From positions 1 to 21,774 of IMG/VR virus record IMGVR_UViG_3300046009_005266: a DNA stretch of 21,774 nucleotides. One strand, 5' to 3'. A program made the position numbers and the translations under genes. Source of the DNA: a virus. Numbering within the stretch: the stretch's first letter is position 1; each line of letters opens with the position of its first letter. Positions 13,854 through 21,774 of this stretch are shown piece by piece. The notes beneath the pieces were generated by a model that had not been told where the DNA came from, did not search any database, and was given only the letters and a program-made list of their open reading frames with translations.

Positions 13854-14031
13854 TATTCTTCTCTATTCTATCTTCTAAAAGTTTATATAAAGTGTCCACT
13901 CTTACTCTAAGATAATCTATATCTTTTTGCATAGAAATCATCTTTCGATTCTTATCTCTTTCCTGCTTGTATTTATAAAGGGCATCTGTATCGGTATTGA
14001 TCAGTGCTTTTGTTCTTTCGTCTCTGATCAT
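13831..14031 (-). CDS. Small coiled-coil phage protein
   Basis: This 66-residue, highly charged protein begins MIRDERTKALINTDTDALYK and is predicted mostly helical. Around residues 23-60 it has a heptad-like run (DIDYLRVRVDTLYKLLED) that looks like a short coiled coil. Small proteins of this style occur after the DUF4815-type gene in related phages, so I treat it as real despite its size. Its ATG overlaps the upstream stop (ATGA) and its 3' end overlaps the start of the following fibre gene by 23 bases, which fits a coupled late operon. A role as fibre trimerisation or assembly helper is only a guess. A TATAAATA sequence lies inside the gene and may serve the next gene. Confidence 0.7.
   Translation of the reverse strand: MIRDERTKALINTDTDALYKYKQERDKNRKMISMQKDIDYLRVRVDTLYKLLEDRIEKNNGKVINN
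13970..13977 (-). promoter_or_regulatory. Possible internal late promoter (TATAAATA)
   Basis: Exact TATAAATA on the coding strand inside the small coiled-coil gene, 117 bases before the fibre gene start. It also encodes part of LYKYK, so chance is possible. Confidence 0.3.
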
Positions 14032-17000
14032 GTAAGTGCGATTCCTCTATAATCTAGAAGTCTTGGAACAGAACCTATCGGTAATCTTCCATTTACTTCA
14101 TCTACAATAAATTCAATCTTTACGGCAAATTTTCTATATCCAGAATATTCACCAGATGTGTTTGAATAAGTCAATACATCACCAACTTTTTCAGTGTCTG
14201 GCAATTTATAAACAAACTCTTTAAAATCATTAGTATTACTTGTTGATGAATAAACTTCAGCACCTTCAACTAATTCAAGTTGTATCCAATCATTGACTTC
14301 AATTGACAATGGATCTGACGCGTGTTGAACTTTAATATACACATTAATATCTGTATTGATTGGTCTGTAAGCAGTCGTATAAAGTGTAAAATCTTCTGCA
14401 TCTAGATTTTCTGCCAACTCGATAGTTCTAGAAACATATGATGAAGTATTTTCTGTGTTTGCCCCAACTTTATATTGATATGCTAATATCGAAGCAGTTT
14501 CAACATCTATAAACGGCGTCGCAGTAGGATTGGATCCATTTGTTAAAGTAAGAGTAAGATCAAATGGTTTTACTCCGTTGGATTTACTGAAAATTACACA
14601 ACCTTTTTCATTAAATAGTGTTTTATCATTAAACAGTATATTTCTAGTATATGTTGAATCTGTATCAGATGGATCTGTGAATGTACCAGTTATGACAGTA
14701 TCAGTGACACTGTTATTTGTTTTCAATATGATCGGCTGTATATAACTAAGTTCTATGTTATCTACGGAACTAATTGTAGCAGTAGCTGCGCTTGTAAAGC
14801 CAGTTATTGAGTTTCCTGTCGCAAAAAGTTTGCTTAAGCTTGCCGACGAGCGTTCAAGCACCATAAATTCTGGATTTCTTCCCGTGTAATAAACTATATT
14901 TCCTACAACTGCTGGGTTATGTGTAAATGAACCCGTAAATTTGGAAGGTTTATCTAATATCATTGATGTTGTTGAAACTTGAAGAATTTTAAATAGATCT
15001 TTATTTCCACCACTAACAACGTAGATATAATCGTCCACTGCATAAGTATCAGATAGTGCGGTACCAGTTATTTCAGTATTTCCTGCTGAAAGCGAAACTG
15101 TACTGGTAGTAGATCCTGTTCTAGCCTTAGTGGTATACACAACTTCACCACTTTGGAAGTCACCAGTAATGGCAGAAATTGTGAAGAATTCATTGTCTTC
15201 ATTTGTAAGAGTTACAGTACCACTTGATTGATTAAATTCTTTTCTATACAACGTAAACTTAAGATCTTCATCCTGATATGATTGCCATGATCTATTGTTT
15301 GTAGATGTAAATAGAACACCATCACCCCAGTCCATAACAACTGGTGTACCTGTGCTAAAATCTTCTAGTCCAACTTTAGAAGTATAAACCAAATAATCAG
15401 GATCTCCTGCGTCTGGCATAATTACAATTGCATATTCTTTTTCAACATCTAATCTAATAGGAGCTTTAAAGAATACAGATGTTGCGGTTGTGCCAGTTTC
15501 AGAAGTATTAATGTTTGTTGATTTAAAGTGTACCATAGAGAACGGAATAATTTCTGCTGTAGGATAACCGTTCATTACTTCTCTTAACATAACAGTCACA
15601 CCGTTTGTCAAACTTTTTCTCTTGAAGAAAAGATCAATTCTAGAAGCAAAAATACAATCAGCGCCTTGGGCCATTGCAGATTTAATAAAGAATGTTTGTG
15701 CAAGTGGATCATTATTAGGTGTAGGTGTCTGAACTGTTACTGGTCTATTTACTACTGTTCTTGAAGTAATAGTTTCTGTTACTCGTATATCTGGTTCTCT
15801 AGTACTAAGTGTAAGGCTTTGTTTATTTACAGAAAAATTGTAAGCTCTGTATGTTATAATCCCGCCTGAAGTTCCTGCTGATTCTATCGAATCTATATCA
15901 TCAACGTCGGAGATTTTAAGTACTCTATCACCTACATAGAATGTTTCTGGTGGTATTGTAAATATAGCTGCTAGGCTGCCATTGATATCTGTTATAACAC
16001 TGGTAACAGTTGTGCCTGCGGCCACAACATCTCGTACAGAATCCGATTCTGGTACTATACCAGGCAGTACACTGGAGTTTACATCAACATCATCAAAGAA
16101 GAAATAATGACGTGTATTTGGTCTTAGACCATGCATTAAAATTCTGACTTGTCTCGATCTCATGAATGGATTGAAATTAAAGTTTGTGACAAATTCACCT
16201 AGATTTTGTTCATTGACTCTGCCTTCAGAAACCTGAAGAGAACGAGTGATATCTTGAATAATATCCGTCTGCTGCGTTGTAATAGAAGTTGTTCTTGCTT
16301 TTCTTCCTTTACCTGCGGTTGTTCTACCAATTTCTTCAACTCTTGACTCTAAGAGTGTAGATTGAGTTGATGTTAATGGAACAAATTCTTGTAAAGCTTC
16401 AGTAAACTCTATAAATGGAGTCGCCATATCAATCTCAATATTTGGCGCTGGTGCTGTAACAGTATCAAACGCGCCATCATATTCTGGGAATAAGAACCCA
16501 GTACCTCTGTAATCATAGAAGTTACTGACACAATTTCTAAAGCTATTAGCATAAGGTTGTGTAATTATTGGTGTATTTACAGAGGATTCAAGAGTTGCAA
16601 CATCTATTTCTAAACTGCTAGGGTGCAGTGATATATTTGATGATGTTTTATACTTTAGATTAATAGGTATTGTTTTTACTGCAGGCATGAGAGACTTTTC
16701 AGTAAAATCAACTGCTGCACTAAATTCATTATTTTTTACATCGGCTATTGATAGGTCGTTAAATGGATCTACCAAAATACCATTTTTAAATCTGGTTATA
16801 CCATTTTCATCTGTAATATTTAAGTTTTCAGTTGAAGCTTCTAGCATGGAAACTGACATGTAATAAAGTAATTTACTGATCTTTTGATCTAAATCACCTA
16901 TTTCTTTCATAGTGTAATTTTTATTTCCAAGTGATTTAGTTTTAACCGCTAATTCGGCTTTATTTTCTAGTGATGCTCTGTCAGAAGAAATTGCAGGATA

Positions 17001-19394
17001 ACCTGGTACATAAATTTCACTAATAACTAGACGATCATCTCCGATAGTTGGTGCTTTTGATTTCTTCGAAGGAGAACCTTTTACTGTTGAAAATCTACCA
17101 TATGAATCTATAGTAATCACATCTGTTCTATTTAGATAATACTCATAATCTACAGTTGCAGCTGAATTTAATGCTGGGATTATAAATGTTCCAGAGAATG
17201 TAGGTGTGGCACCTACTGCAGTACTAACTGTTGGTGCTGTTCCTAGCACCTCTGCATTCGCATATGTTACTGTATTTGTCGCGTATGGTCTAAAATCAAG
17301 ACAATTGCGAAGATTTAAATTTACACCTGACGATGTTGTGTATGTAGGTATTAAACTTAGATCAAAATCATTTGGATAACTATCAACATTAAAGAAATAA
17401 GATCCAGTAGCAGTATCAAGCTTAAAAGCTTTAAACGTAATAGTCATTAAACCCGAAGCTGGTACTGGTCTGCCAGGTATGTATTCGATATATGAAAGAT
17501 CGTAATAATGATCTTGCTGATTTGTTTTGAGTCTAAAGCTATTGGTTACGTCATTGCTACTTGAATCTAAAATACTAACTAGTTTATACGCGTCAGGGAA
17601 TCCTAAACTATAAGATGTTGTTGCAGATGAATATGTAGCTTTAACATAAAGTGTTCTATCTAATTTGTTGTATGGTTCCGCAACTTGATCTCTTGAGTTA
17701 TAGTATATAGTCCCTGTCGATGCAGGCGTTTGGCCTGGAACTAAATTGATTGTTATTTGTGTTGCGCTGTCTCTTACAATACTCGATATTTGAAGATTGT
17801 CTTGAGTAGTGTCAACAATTAAAGTATCATCTAGTTGTACATTAAAATCTTCACCAGTAAGAGCAGTTAATGTGAATGAATCTGTTATTGTAGTGAGTGA
17901 TCTTGCTTTTCGCACAGGTATGCTGATATCTGTAACAGTTCTAAGGAATGTTTCACCGACATTAAAAATTAGTGTATCATTGCTTTTCTGTTTTATCGTG
18001 GGTATTATTTTTACAGATCCCGCAGCGCCATCAATAGATGCTACATCTGCAAAATTATTTGCACCCATTCTTATATCAGAAAGATAAACACGGCTTGGTG
18101 TGAAATTTCGTACTTTTGCGGTACCTATAGTAGTTCCACCGACATTTTTCAATGCTGCTGTAGCATAAGTTCCTACGGGTAATGTTCCCATTATTGTTGT
18201 ATTAGCAATATCAACATATGATCCATAATTAAATGAGACAGGCTGATTTGCTTGTGTTTCAGTATCTGCAATTTCCAATTGATCTATAGGTACAAAAAGC
18301 TCGGCCTTATTTTCTATTCTAAAACCTTTTATATACGCAAGGCCAGGTTCAATTGCTGCTTGTATGGCTCCATTAGCAGAACCTGTAACTTTTGTCTTAA
18401 AGCCTCTTACTTTATAGTTACCAGACTCTTCAAATGTTCTTCGCGCCATTTCTTCGCCGATTACATTATATTGAGAAACGTCTCTTATCTGAACGGCGTT
18501 TCCATTTACATATCTAGCAAGAGTAAAGAATGTTGAATCTGCATCTGCTTCGTTTGTTGGAATAGCTACTAGAATAGGTTCTAATTTAAGTCTATTAGCA
18601 CCTGGAGCATTCTGATTTGGTGTTCCAATGGAATTATCGTATAAACTATTATCCGTGAGAGATGAAATTAATCTTTCACTTACTCTATAACCAACAGAAA
18701 TATTATTTGGAACATTTGTATATTTGGATAAGATTACTATCTGTGGTTTGGCATATAGAAAATGCCCTTTTTGGTACGTAATACCAACAGCAGATTCGAC
18801 ACCAAATGAATTACCGACATGATTTGCTCTACTTGTAACTGAAAATTCTGCAACTTTTATTCCGACACTCGTAACATCATTTTCGATTGTGTATCTGTAA
18901 ATTTCTAAAGTTTCACCTTGGTCAAAAACTTTTTCTTGTGCATTGTTGGAATTCAAATAATTAATGTAAAATGTACTTAAATCTGGGTCATTTGTTTCAA
19001 ACCCGAATGACGCGGCTATAATTAATGCTCTTAGACTGGTAGTAGCACCTAAGATTTCATAAAATGTTTCAATTCCTGTTTCTTCATCTATCCCACCAAC
19101 AAATTCGTTTACTGATGCTGTAACATCTGGGTTTAAAATATTGACTGGAGTTTCATTTACTTTTACATATTTAAGTGCCGACAATTCGGTGAAGTTACAA
19201 CCTTTAATAATTGTACCTTCTTTGAAAATATTATCACCAAACTGTTCTACTTGATTTTGTAGAATAGTTTGAAGTTGAGTCAATTCTCTTGCTTGAACAG
19301 CATAACCCGGTCTAAAAAGTATTCTATGATACTGTTTAGTAATATCATAATCATCATAGTAAGGGGACTCATTGAGATTGGTACGAATTGGCAT
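14028..19394 (-). CDS. Giant DUF4815-type virion structural protein (baseplate/fibre attachment)
   Basis: This 1788-residue protein is the largest in the window. Its N terminus (MPIRTNLNESPYYDDYD, then FRPGYAVQARELTQLQTIL) is the hallmark of the DUF4815 family, large structural proteins usually encoded beside gp8 in cyanophage-like myoviruses. The family function is not established; a baseplate-peripheral or fibre-attachment role is inferred from position. Around residues 1020-1105 a basic stretch (GKGRKARTTS) is followed by an Asn/Phe-rich part and RHYFFFDDVDVNS. The rest looks like serial beta-sandwich material rich in Thr, Ser, Asn and Val, ending near TAYRPINTDINVYIKVQH. No signal peptide or membrane segment is visible. 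AAGGA about 7 bases before the ATG supports the start. Its TGA stop overlaps the next ATG by 4 bases, suggesting translational coupling. Confidence 0.8.
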   Translation of the reverse strand: MPIRTNLNESPYYDDYDITKQYHRILFRPGYAVQARELTQLQTILQNQVEQFGDNIFKEGTIIKGCNFTELSALKYVKVNETPVNILNPDVTASVNEFVGGIDEETGIETFYEILGATTSLRALIIAASFGFETNDPDLSTFYINYLNSNNAQEKVFDQGETLEIYRYTIENDVTSVGIKVAEFSVTSRANHVGNSFGVESAVGITYQKGHFLYAKPQIVILSKYTNVPNNISVGYRVSERLISSLTDNSLYDNSIGTPNQNAPGANRLKLEPILVAIPTNEADADSTFFTLARYVNGNAVQIRDVSQYNVIGEEMARRTFEESGNYKVRGFKTKVTGSANGAIQAAIEPGLAYIKGFRIENKAELFVPIDQLEIADTETQANQPVSFNYGSYVDIANTTIMGTLPVGTYATAALKNVGGTTIGTAKVRNFTPSRVYLSDIRMGANNFADVASIDGAAGSVKIIPTIKQKSNDTLIFNVGETFLRTVTDISIPVRKARSLTTITDSFTLTALTGEDFNVQLDDTLIVDTTQDNLQISSIVRDSATQITINLVPGQTPASTGTIYYNSRDQVAEPYNKLDRTLYVKATYSSATTSYSLGFPDAYKLVSILDSSSNDVTNSFRLKTNQQDHYYDLSYIEYIPGRPVPASGLMTITFKAFKLDTATGSYFFNVDSYPNDFDLSLIPTYTTSSGVNLNLRNCLDFRPYATNTVTYANAEVLGTAPTVSTAVGATPTFSGTFIIPALNSAATVDYEYYLNRTDVITIDSYGRFSTVKGSPSKKSKAPTIGDDRLVISEIYVPGYPAISSDRASLENKAELAVKTKSLGNKNYTMKEIGDLDQKISKLLYYMSVSMLEASTENLNITDENGITRFKNGILVDPFNDLSIADVKNNEFSAAVDFTEKSLMPAVKTIPINLKYKTSSNISLHPSSLEIDVATLESSVNTPIITQPYANSFRNCVSNFYDYRGTGFLFPEYDGAFDTVTAPAPNIEIDMATPFIEFTEALQEFVPLTSTQSTLLESRVEEIGRTTAGKGRKARTTSITTQQTDIIQDITRSLQVSEGRVNEQNLGEFVTNFNFNPFMRSRQVRILMHGLRPNTRHYFFFDDVDVNSSVLPGIVPESDSVRDVVAAGTTVTSVITDINGSLAAIFTIPPETFYVGDRVLKISDVDDIDSIESAGTSGGIITYRAYNFSVNKQSLTLSTREPDIRVTETITSRTVVNRPVTVQTPTPNNDPLAQTFFIKSAMAQGADCIFASRIDLFFKRKSLTNGVTVMLREVMNGYPTAEIIPFSMVHFKSTNINTSETGTTATSVFFKAPIRLDVEKEYAIVIMPDAGDPDYLVYTSKVGLEDFSTGTPVVMDWGDGVLFTSTNNRSWQSYQDEDLKFTLYRKEFNQSSGTVTLTNEDNEFFTISAITGDFQSGEVVYTTKARTGSTTSTVSLSAGNTEITGTALSDTYAVDDYIYVVSGGNKDLFKILQVSTTSMILDKPSKFTGSFTHNPAVVGNIVYYTGRNPEFMVLERSSASLSKLFATGNSITGFTSAATATISSVDNIELSYIQPIILKTNNSVTDTVITGTFTDPSDTDSTYTRNILFNDKTLFNEKGCVIFSKSNGVKPFDLTLTLTNGSNPTATPFIDVETASILAYQYKVGANTENTSSYVSRTIELAENLDAEDFTLYTTAYRPINTDINVYIKVQHASDPLSIEVNDWIQLELVEGAEVYSSTSNTNDFKEFVYKLPDTEKVGDVLTYSNTSGEYSGYRKFAVKIEFIVDEVNGRLPIGSVPRLLDYRGIALT

Positions 19395-19403
19395 TTACGA
19401 TCC

Positions 19404-21191
19404 TTAAAATTCTAATATAATTTTATATTCTTCGTTTGAAGTAGATGTTCTAGTTATTGGAGCAAAGTTAGTCATGTAATAAACATCACCTGTCTTTTGC
19501 ACATACTGAGGTCTTGTAATATTATTTATATCTAAGAGCTGGTTTTGTGATGAGATGATTTTTCTTGATGTATTAATTGGTATATCATCATATATATAGC
19601 CCGCAGCATCAAGCCCTACACCAGATGTTTTATATGGCCCGTGATAATTACATAGATAAACTGTATTTGCACTTGAAGTTTCATGTACCTCGGCAGAGAA
19701 TGTAATCTCACCATTTAAAGTTTGTGTAACAATTTCACCAACTGTTAGAATGTTTGAGCTTAAAGTTAATTCGATTCTATTATCAAACAAATCAGTATTA
19801 GAAATAAATTCTGGATCCTTTACTAATCCTATTTTTGTATATTGATTAGTAGATGGGATAGATAAATTATCAGTATTTGTCAATTGCGCGTATACAATTA
19901 CTCTTCTAGATAATAACTCTTTTTCAAAATCATAACCATGTCCGTTTTCAGGGGAAAGAACTGGTCTTAATGTTGCTTCTACGTCTGCTGCAAATTCACT
20001 AGATGTATCAAATCCATATAAAGGAGTTACTATTCGAGCTGTAGCTCTCGTATATCCGCTTCCCTTATTTAATATAATAGTACTTTCTATTGTTCCTAAA
20101 CTATTGATTTTAGGTATTGCTACGGCTCCAGATCCATCACCCTTTATTTCTATTCTAGGAAAGATTTCAAAATTAAAATCTTCTTCTATGAAATTATCTT
20201 TGTCTAATAGTGTGATTATTCCTTTATTCGGTGACACGTATCTATAAGTATCTATAGTATAGATTCTTGCTTCGTTATTGGGATCTATGACATAAAAATT
20301 TTGGCCGGCGTAATAATTTCCTAATTCTGACAAGTTGCCATTTGTTGAAGTAATAGAGATCTGATTTGTTTCCACTATGCCGATTTCACCTTCGCGAAAT
20401 TCATAACCTTTATTTACATCATAATTTTCTACTTCAATGTGATCTATAGATTTTCCATTAACTGGACTATTTTTTATGTAGCACACGCCGCTAGATGCTA
20501 TATATGTGCCAGTTTCATTTCCGCCAACGGTAAACGTGGATGAATTTGCTGTAACTATCGTTCTATCTGTAATATTATATTGAATTGGTTCTACATCGCG
20601 GACAGATGCTACCATACCCGCCGCAAAATCATTTGTAGCAAAGAATGTGACAAAATTTCCTGTTCCAATTACATTAGTAATAATAGAAGATTTATACATT
20701 ATTGGAGCATATCTTAGTGCTGCGTATTTTCTAAAATCGAGTTCGGATATTGCGTACATGTGTTTCCACACGTAACCATCACCCATTCTATAAATTTGAT
20801 CATCTGTATCAACATTAAAATTAGGTGCGTTGACAGATTTTGCGCCGTGATTGTTATACAAACACTTATAAACTCTATAATCTCCGGTGCCATTATCCGA
20901 AGGATATACTATAGCATAAAACTTTTTATCTACTAAATCCACTTTATCGTCGTATTGATCATACACTGTATCGTATTGCCATCTAGTATTATCAATCATA
21001 AAGAACACTTCGTTAGGATCAACTTTTTTACCGAATAGAGAATTTTCTAAAAATTCATTTTTAGAAAATTCTGAATTTATTGTCGTTGATGGATTGACAG
21101 AGGAAACAAAAACGTAATAATTAGAAAGATCAAAATCTTCTTTAAAATTATTTGTATTATTTGTTCTAAATTTATGTGTTATGATTGACAT
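19404..21191 (-). CDS. gp8: Baseplate wedge subunit gp8-like protein
   Basis: This 595-residue protein resembles the long gp8 family of T4-like marine phages; T4 gp8 itself is about 334 residues. Near the N terminus it has NYYVFVSSVNP, an asparagine-rich segment, and then RMGDGYVWKHMYAIS, which is typical of baseplate wedge proteins of this family. A glycine-rich strand motif (NKGSGYTRATA) appears around the middle, as in neighbouring structural proteins. In the virion, gp8 forms part of the wedge around the baseplate hub and helps connect wedge to fibres. The ATG is preceded by a clear GAGG ribosome binding site a few bases upstream, which supports the chosen start. It lies between the gp7-like partial gene and the giant DUF4815-type gene with gaps of 7 and 9 bases. 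The extra length over T4 gp8 may hold additional beta domains. Confidence 0.82.
   Translation of the reverse strand: MSIITHKFRTNNTNNFKEDFDLSNYYVFVSSVNPSTTINSEFSKNEFLENSLFGKKVDPNEVFFMIDNTRWQYDTVYDQYDDKVDLVDKKFYAIVYPSDNGTGDYRVYKCLYNNHGAKSVNAPNFNVDTDDQIYRMGDGYVWKHMYAISELDFRKYAALRYAPIMYKSSIITNVIGTGNFVTFFATNDFAAGMVASVRDVEPIQYNITDRTIVTANSSTFTVGGNETGTYIASSGVCYIKNSPVNGKSIDHIEVENYDVNKGYEFREGEIGIVETNQISITSTNGNLSELGNYYAGQNFYVIDPNNEARIYTIDTYRYVSPNKGIITLLDKDNFIEEDFNFEIFPRIEIKGDGSGAVAIPKINSLGTIESTIILNKGSGYTRATARIVTPLYGFDTSSEFAADVEATLRPVLSPENGHGYDFEKELLSRRVIVYAQLTNTDNLSIPSTNQYTKIGLVKDPEFISNTDLFDNRIELTLSSNILTVGEIVTQTLNGEITFSAEVHETSSANTVYLCNYHGPYKTSGVGLDAAGYIYDDIPINTSRKIISSQNQLLDINNITRPQYVQKTGDVYYMTNFAPITRTSTSNEEYKIILEF
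19523..19530 (-). promoter_or_regulatory. Possible internal late promoter (TATAAATA)
   Basis: Exact TATAAATA near the 3' end of gp8, 129 bases before the DUF4815-type gene start. It falls in codons for DINN. Confidence 0.28.
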
Positions 21192-21198
21192 TTTTTCC

Positions 21199-21774
21199 TC
21201 AAGCGTTTCTTATTATAGAAATTCTAGCACTAGAATTTACTTTGACTTCATCTTTAAGAACAAATTGGCCAAACATCTTAGTTCCAGCCAGATGCGATAT
21301 TTCAGTGAGTGTATTTTTATAGGTATTTATATCCGTTTTAGAAGATATCCTATAAGAATATTCTTGATAGTAATCACTATCCTGCAGCACTTTTCCATCT
21401 TGATAATTTAGATGAGATTCTTTAGACGACCATCTGCCTTCAATTATTCCTTGACCTCTTGCATCTGTAATACCAACAGCTAATATGTTTCCAAAATTAT
21501 CTGTTATAGTTACTTCACGATTATCTGAATATCCATAACCAGAATTTGTAACATCAACTTTTAAGATTTTTCCTACCGCAAATTGAGTCACTGCATTAAT
21601 ATCTGCATTAAACCCTAGTTTTTTAGAACTATAATCTCTGCTTATACTAATTGGATTATAACTAACGCCGTTGAATGTGATAGGTCCATTTGCAAACCCG
21701 TAATAAGAATAAGGCAGAACAAACAATGTATTTCCCGTAATTCTTAAAATTTTACCGGATATGCCATTTTGCGT
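21199..21774 (-). CDS. Baseplate/virion structural protein, gp7-like C-terminal part (partial)
   Basis: This is the C-terminal ~191 residues of a longer protein. The frame stays open to the right edge of the window, so the true start lies outside. The visible part has a Gly/Tyr beta motif (NSGYGYS) of the kind repeated in T4-like structural proteins. Near the end, YYQEYSYRI followed by HLAGTKMFGQF matches a C-terminal signature I recall from baseplate wedge proteins encoded just before gp8 in cyanophage-like myoviruses. Its place directly upstream of gp8 fits gp7, a baseplate wedge component. The stop codon (TGA) lies 7 bases before the gp8 start, and the gp8 ribosome binding site sits in that gap. 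The structural role is fairly sure. The gp7 assignment rests on position and a remembered motif; a gp6-like or unnamed wedge protein is possible. Confidence 0.6.
   Translation of the reverse strand, partial: TQNGISGKILRITGNTLFVLPYSYYGFANGPITFNGVSYNPISISRDYSSKKLGFNADINAVTQFAVGKILKVDVTNSGYGYSDNREVTITDNFGNILAVGITDARGQGIIEGRWSSKESHLNYQDGKVLQDSDYYQEYSYRISSKTDINTYKNTLTEISHLAGTKMFGQFVLKDEVKVNSSARISIIRNA
21324..21331 (-). promoter_or_regulatory. Possible internal late promoter (TATAAATA)
   Basis: Exact TATAAATA in the 3' end of the gp7-like gene, 133 bases before the gp8 start. It falls in codons for DINT. Confidence 0.28.

Overview
This window looks like the baseplate-to-tail-fibre late region of a T4-like myovirus infecting an aquatic bacterium. 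The closest gene set I know of is that of marine cyanophages and related environmental phages. Reasons: a gp8-type baseplate wedge protein is followed by a giant DUF4815-type structural protein, a short coiled-coil protein, a fibre with GNLTGNV repeats, a beta-helix adhesin, a small beta-sandwich protein, a collagen-like fibre with an S74 chaperone tail, a DUF4376 chaperone-like protein and three RCC1 propeller proteins. No host gene, integrase, tRNA, rRNA or CRISPR array is visible. The exact host cannot be read from the sequence.

Every supported gene is on the minus strand, so transcription runs from 21774 towards 1. In that order: partial gp7-like baseplate protein (21774-21199), gp8 (21191-19404), DUF4815 giant (19394-14028), coiled-coil small protein (14031-13831), fibre (13853-12408), an AT-rich trio of chaperone-like protein, 2OG-Fe(II) oxygenase-like protein and ParB-like protein (12398-11003), beta-helix adhesin (10980-8830), small beta-sandwich protein (8833-8387), collagen-like fibre (8387-4344), RCC1 propeller A (4344-3169), DUF4376 protein (3151-2477), RCC1 propeller B (2477-1251), RCC1 propeller C (1251-55), then possibly the first codons of another gene at the left edge. 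Coding is continuous. Most junctions are ATGA or TAATG overlaps, no intergenic gap exceeds about 22 bases, and there is no gene-free stretch near 300 bases.

My reading is one assembly programme: baseplate wedge, fibre attachment, then a receptor-recognition tip built from several adhesin types with their folding helpers. A T4-type late promoter (TATAAATA) sits just before the beta-helix adhesin and would start a fibre-tip transcription unit. Base composition shifts along the module in hand-counted lines: about 38-43% G+C in the baseplate and first fibre genes, about a quarter in the three-gene cassette, and about half in the RCC1 genes. This suggests modular exchange.

The most interesting material is (i) three tandem RCC1 proteins, each predicted to be a seven-bladed propeller closed by its own N and C termini, with a near-invariant framework and variable loops; (ii) a 1347-residue collagen-like fibre with glutamine-rich GXQ triplets in three rods separated by related collar modules; and (iii) an AT-rich cassette with a 2OG-oxygenase-like enzyme inserted between two fibre genes.
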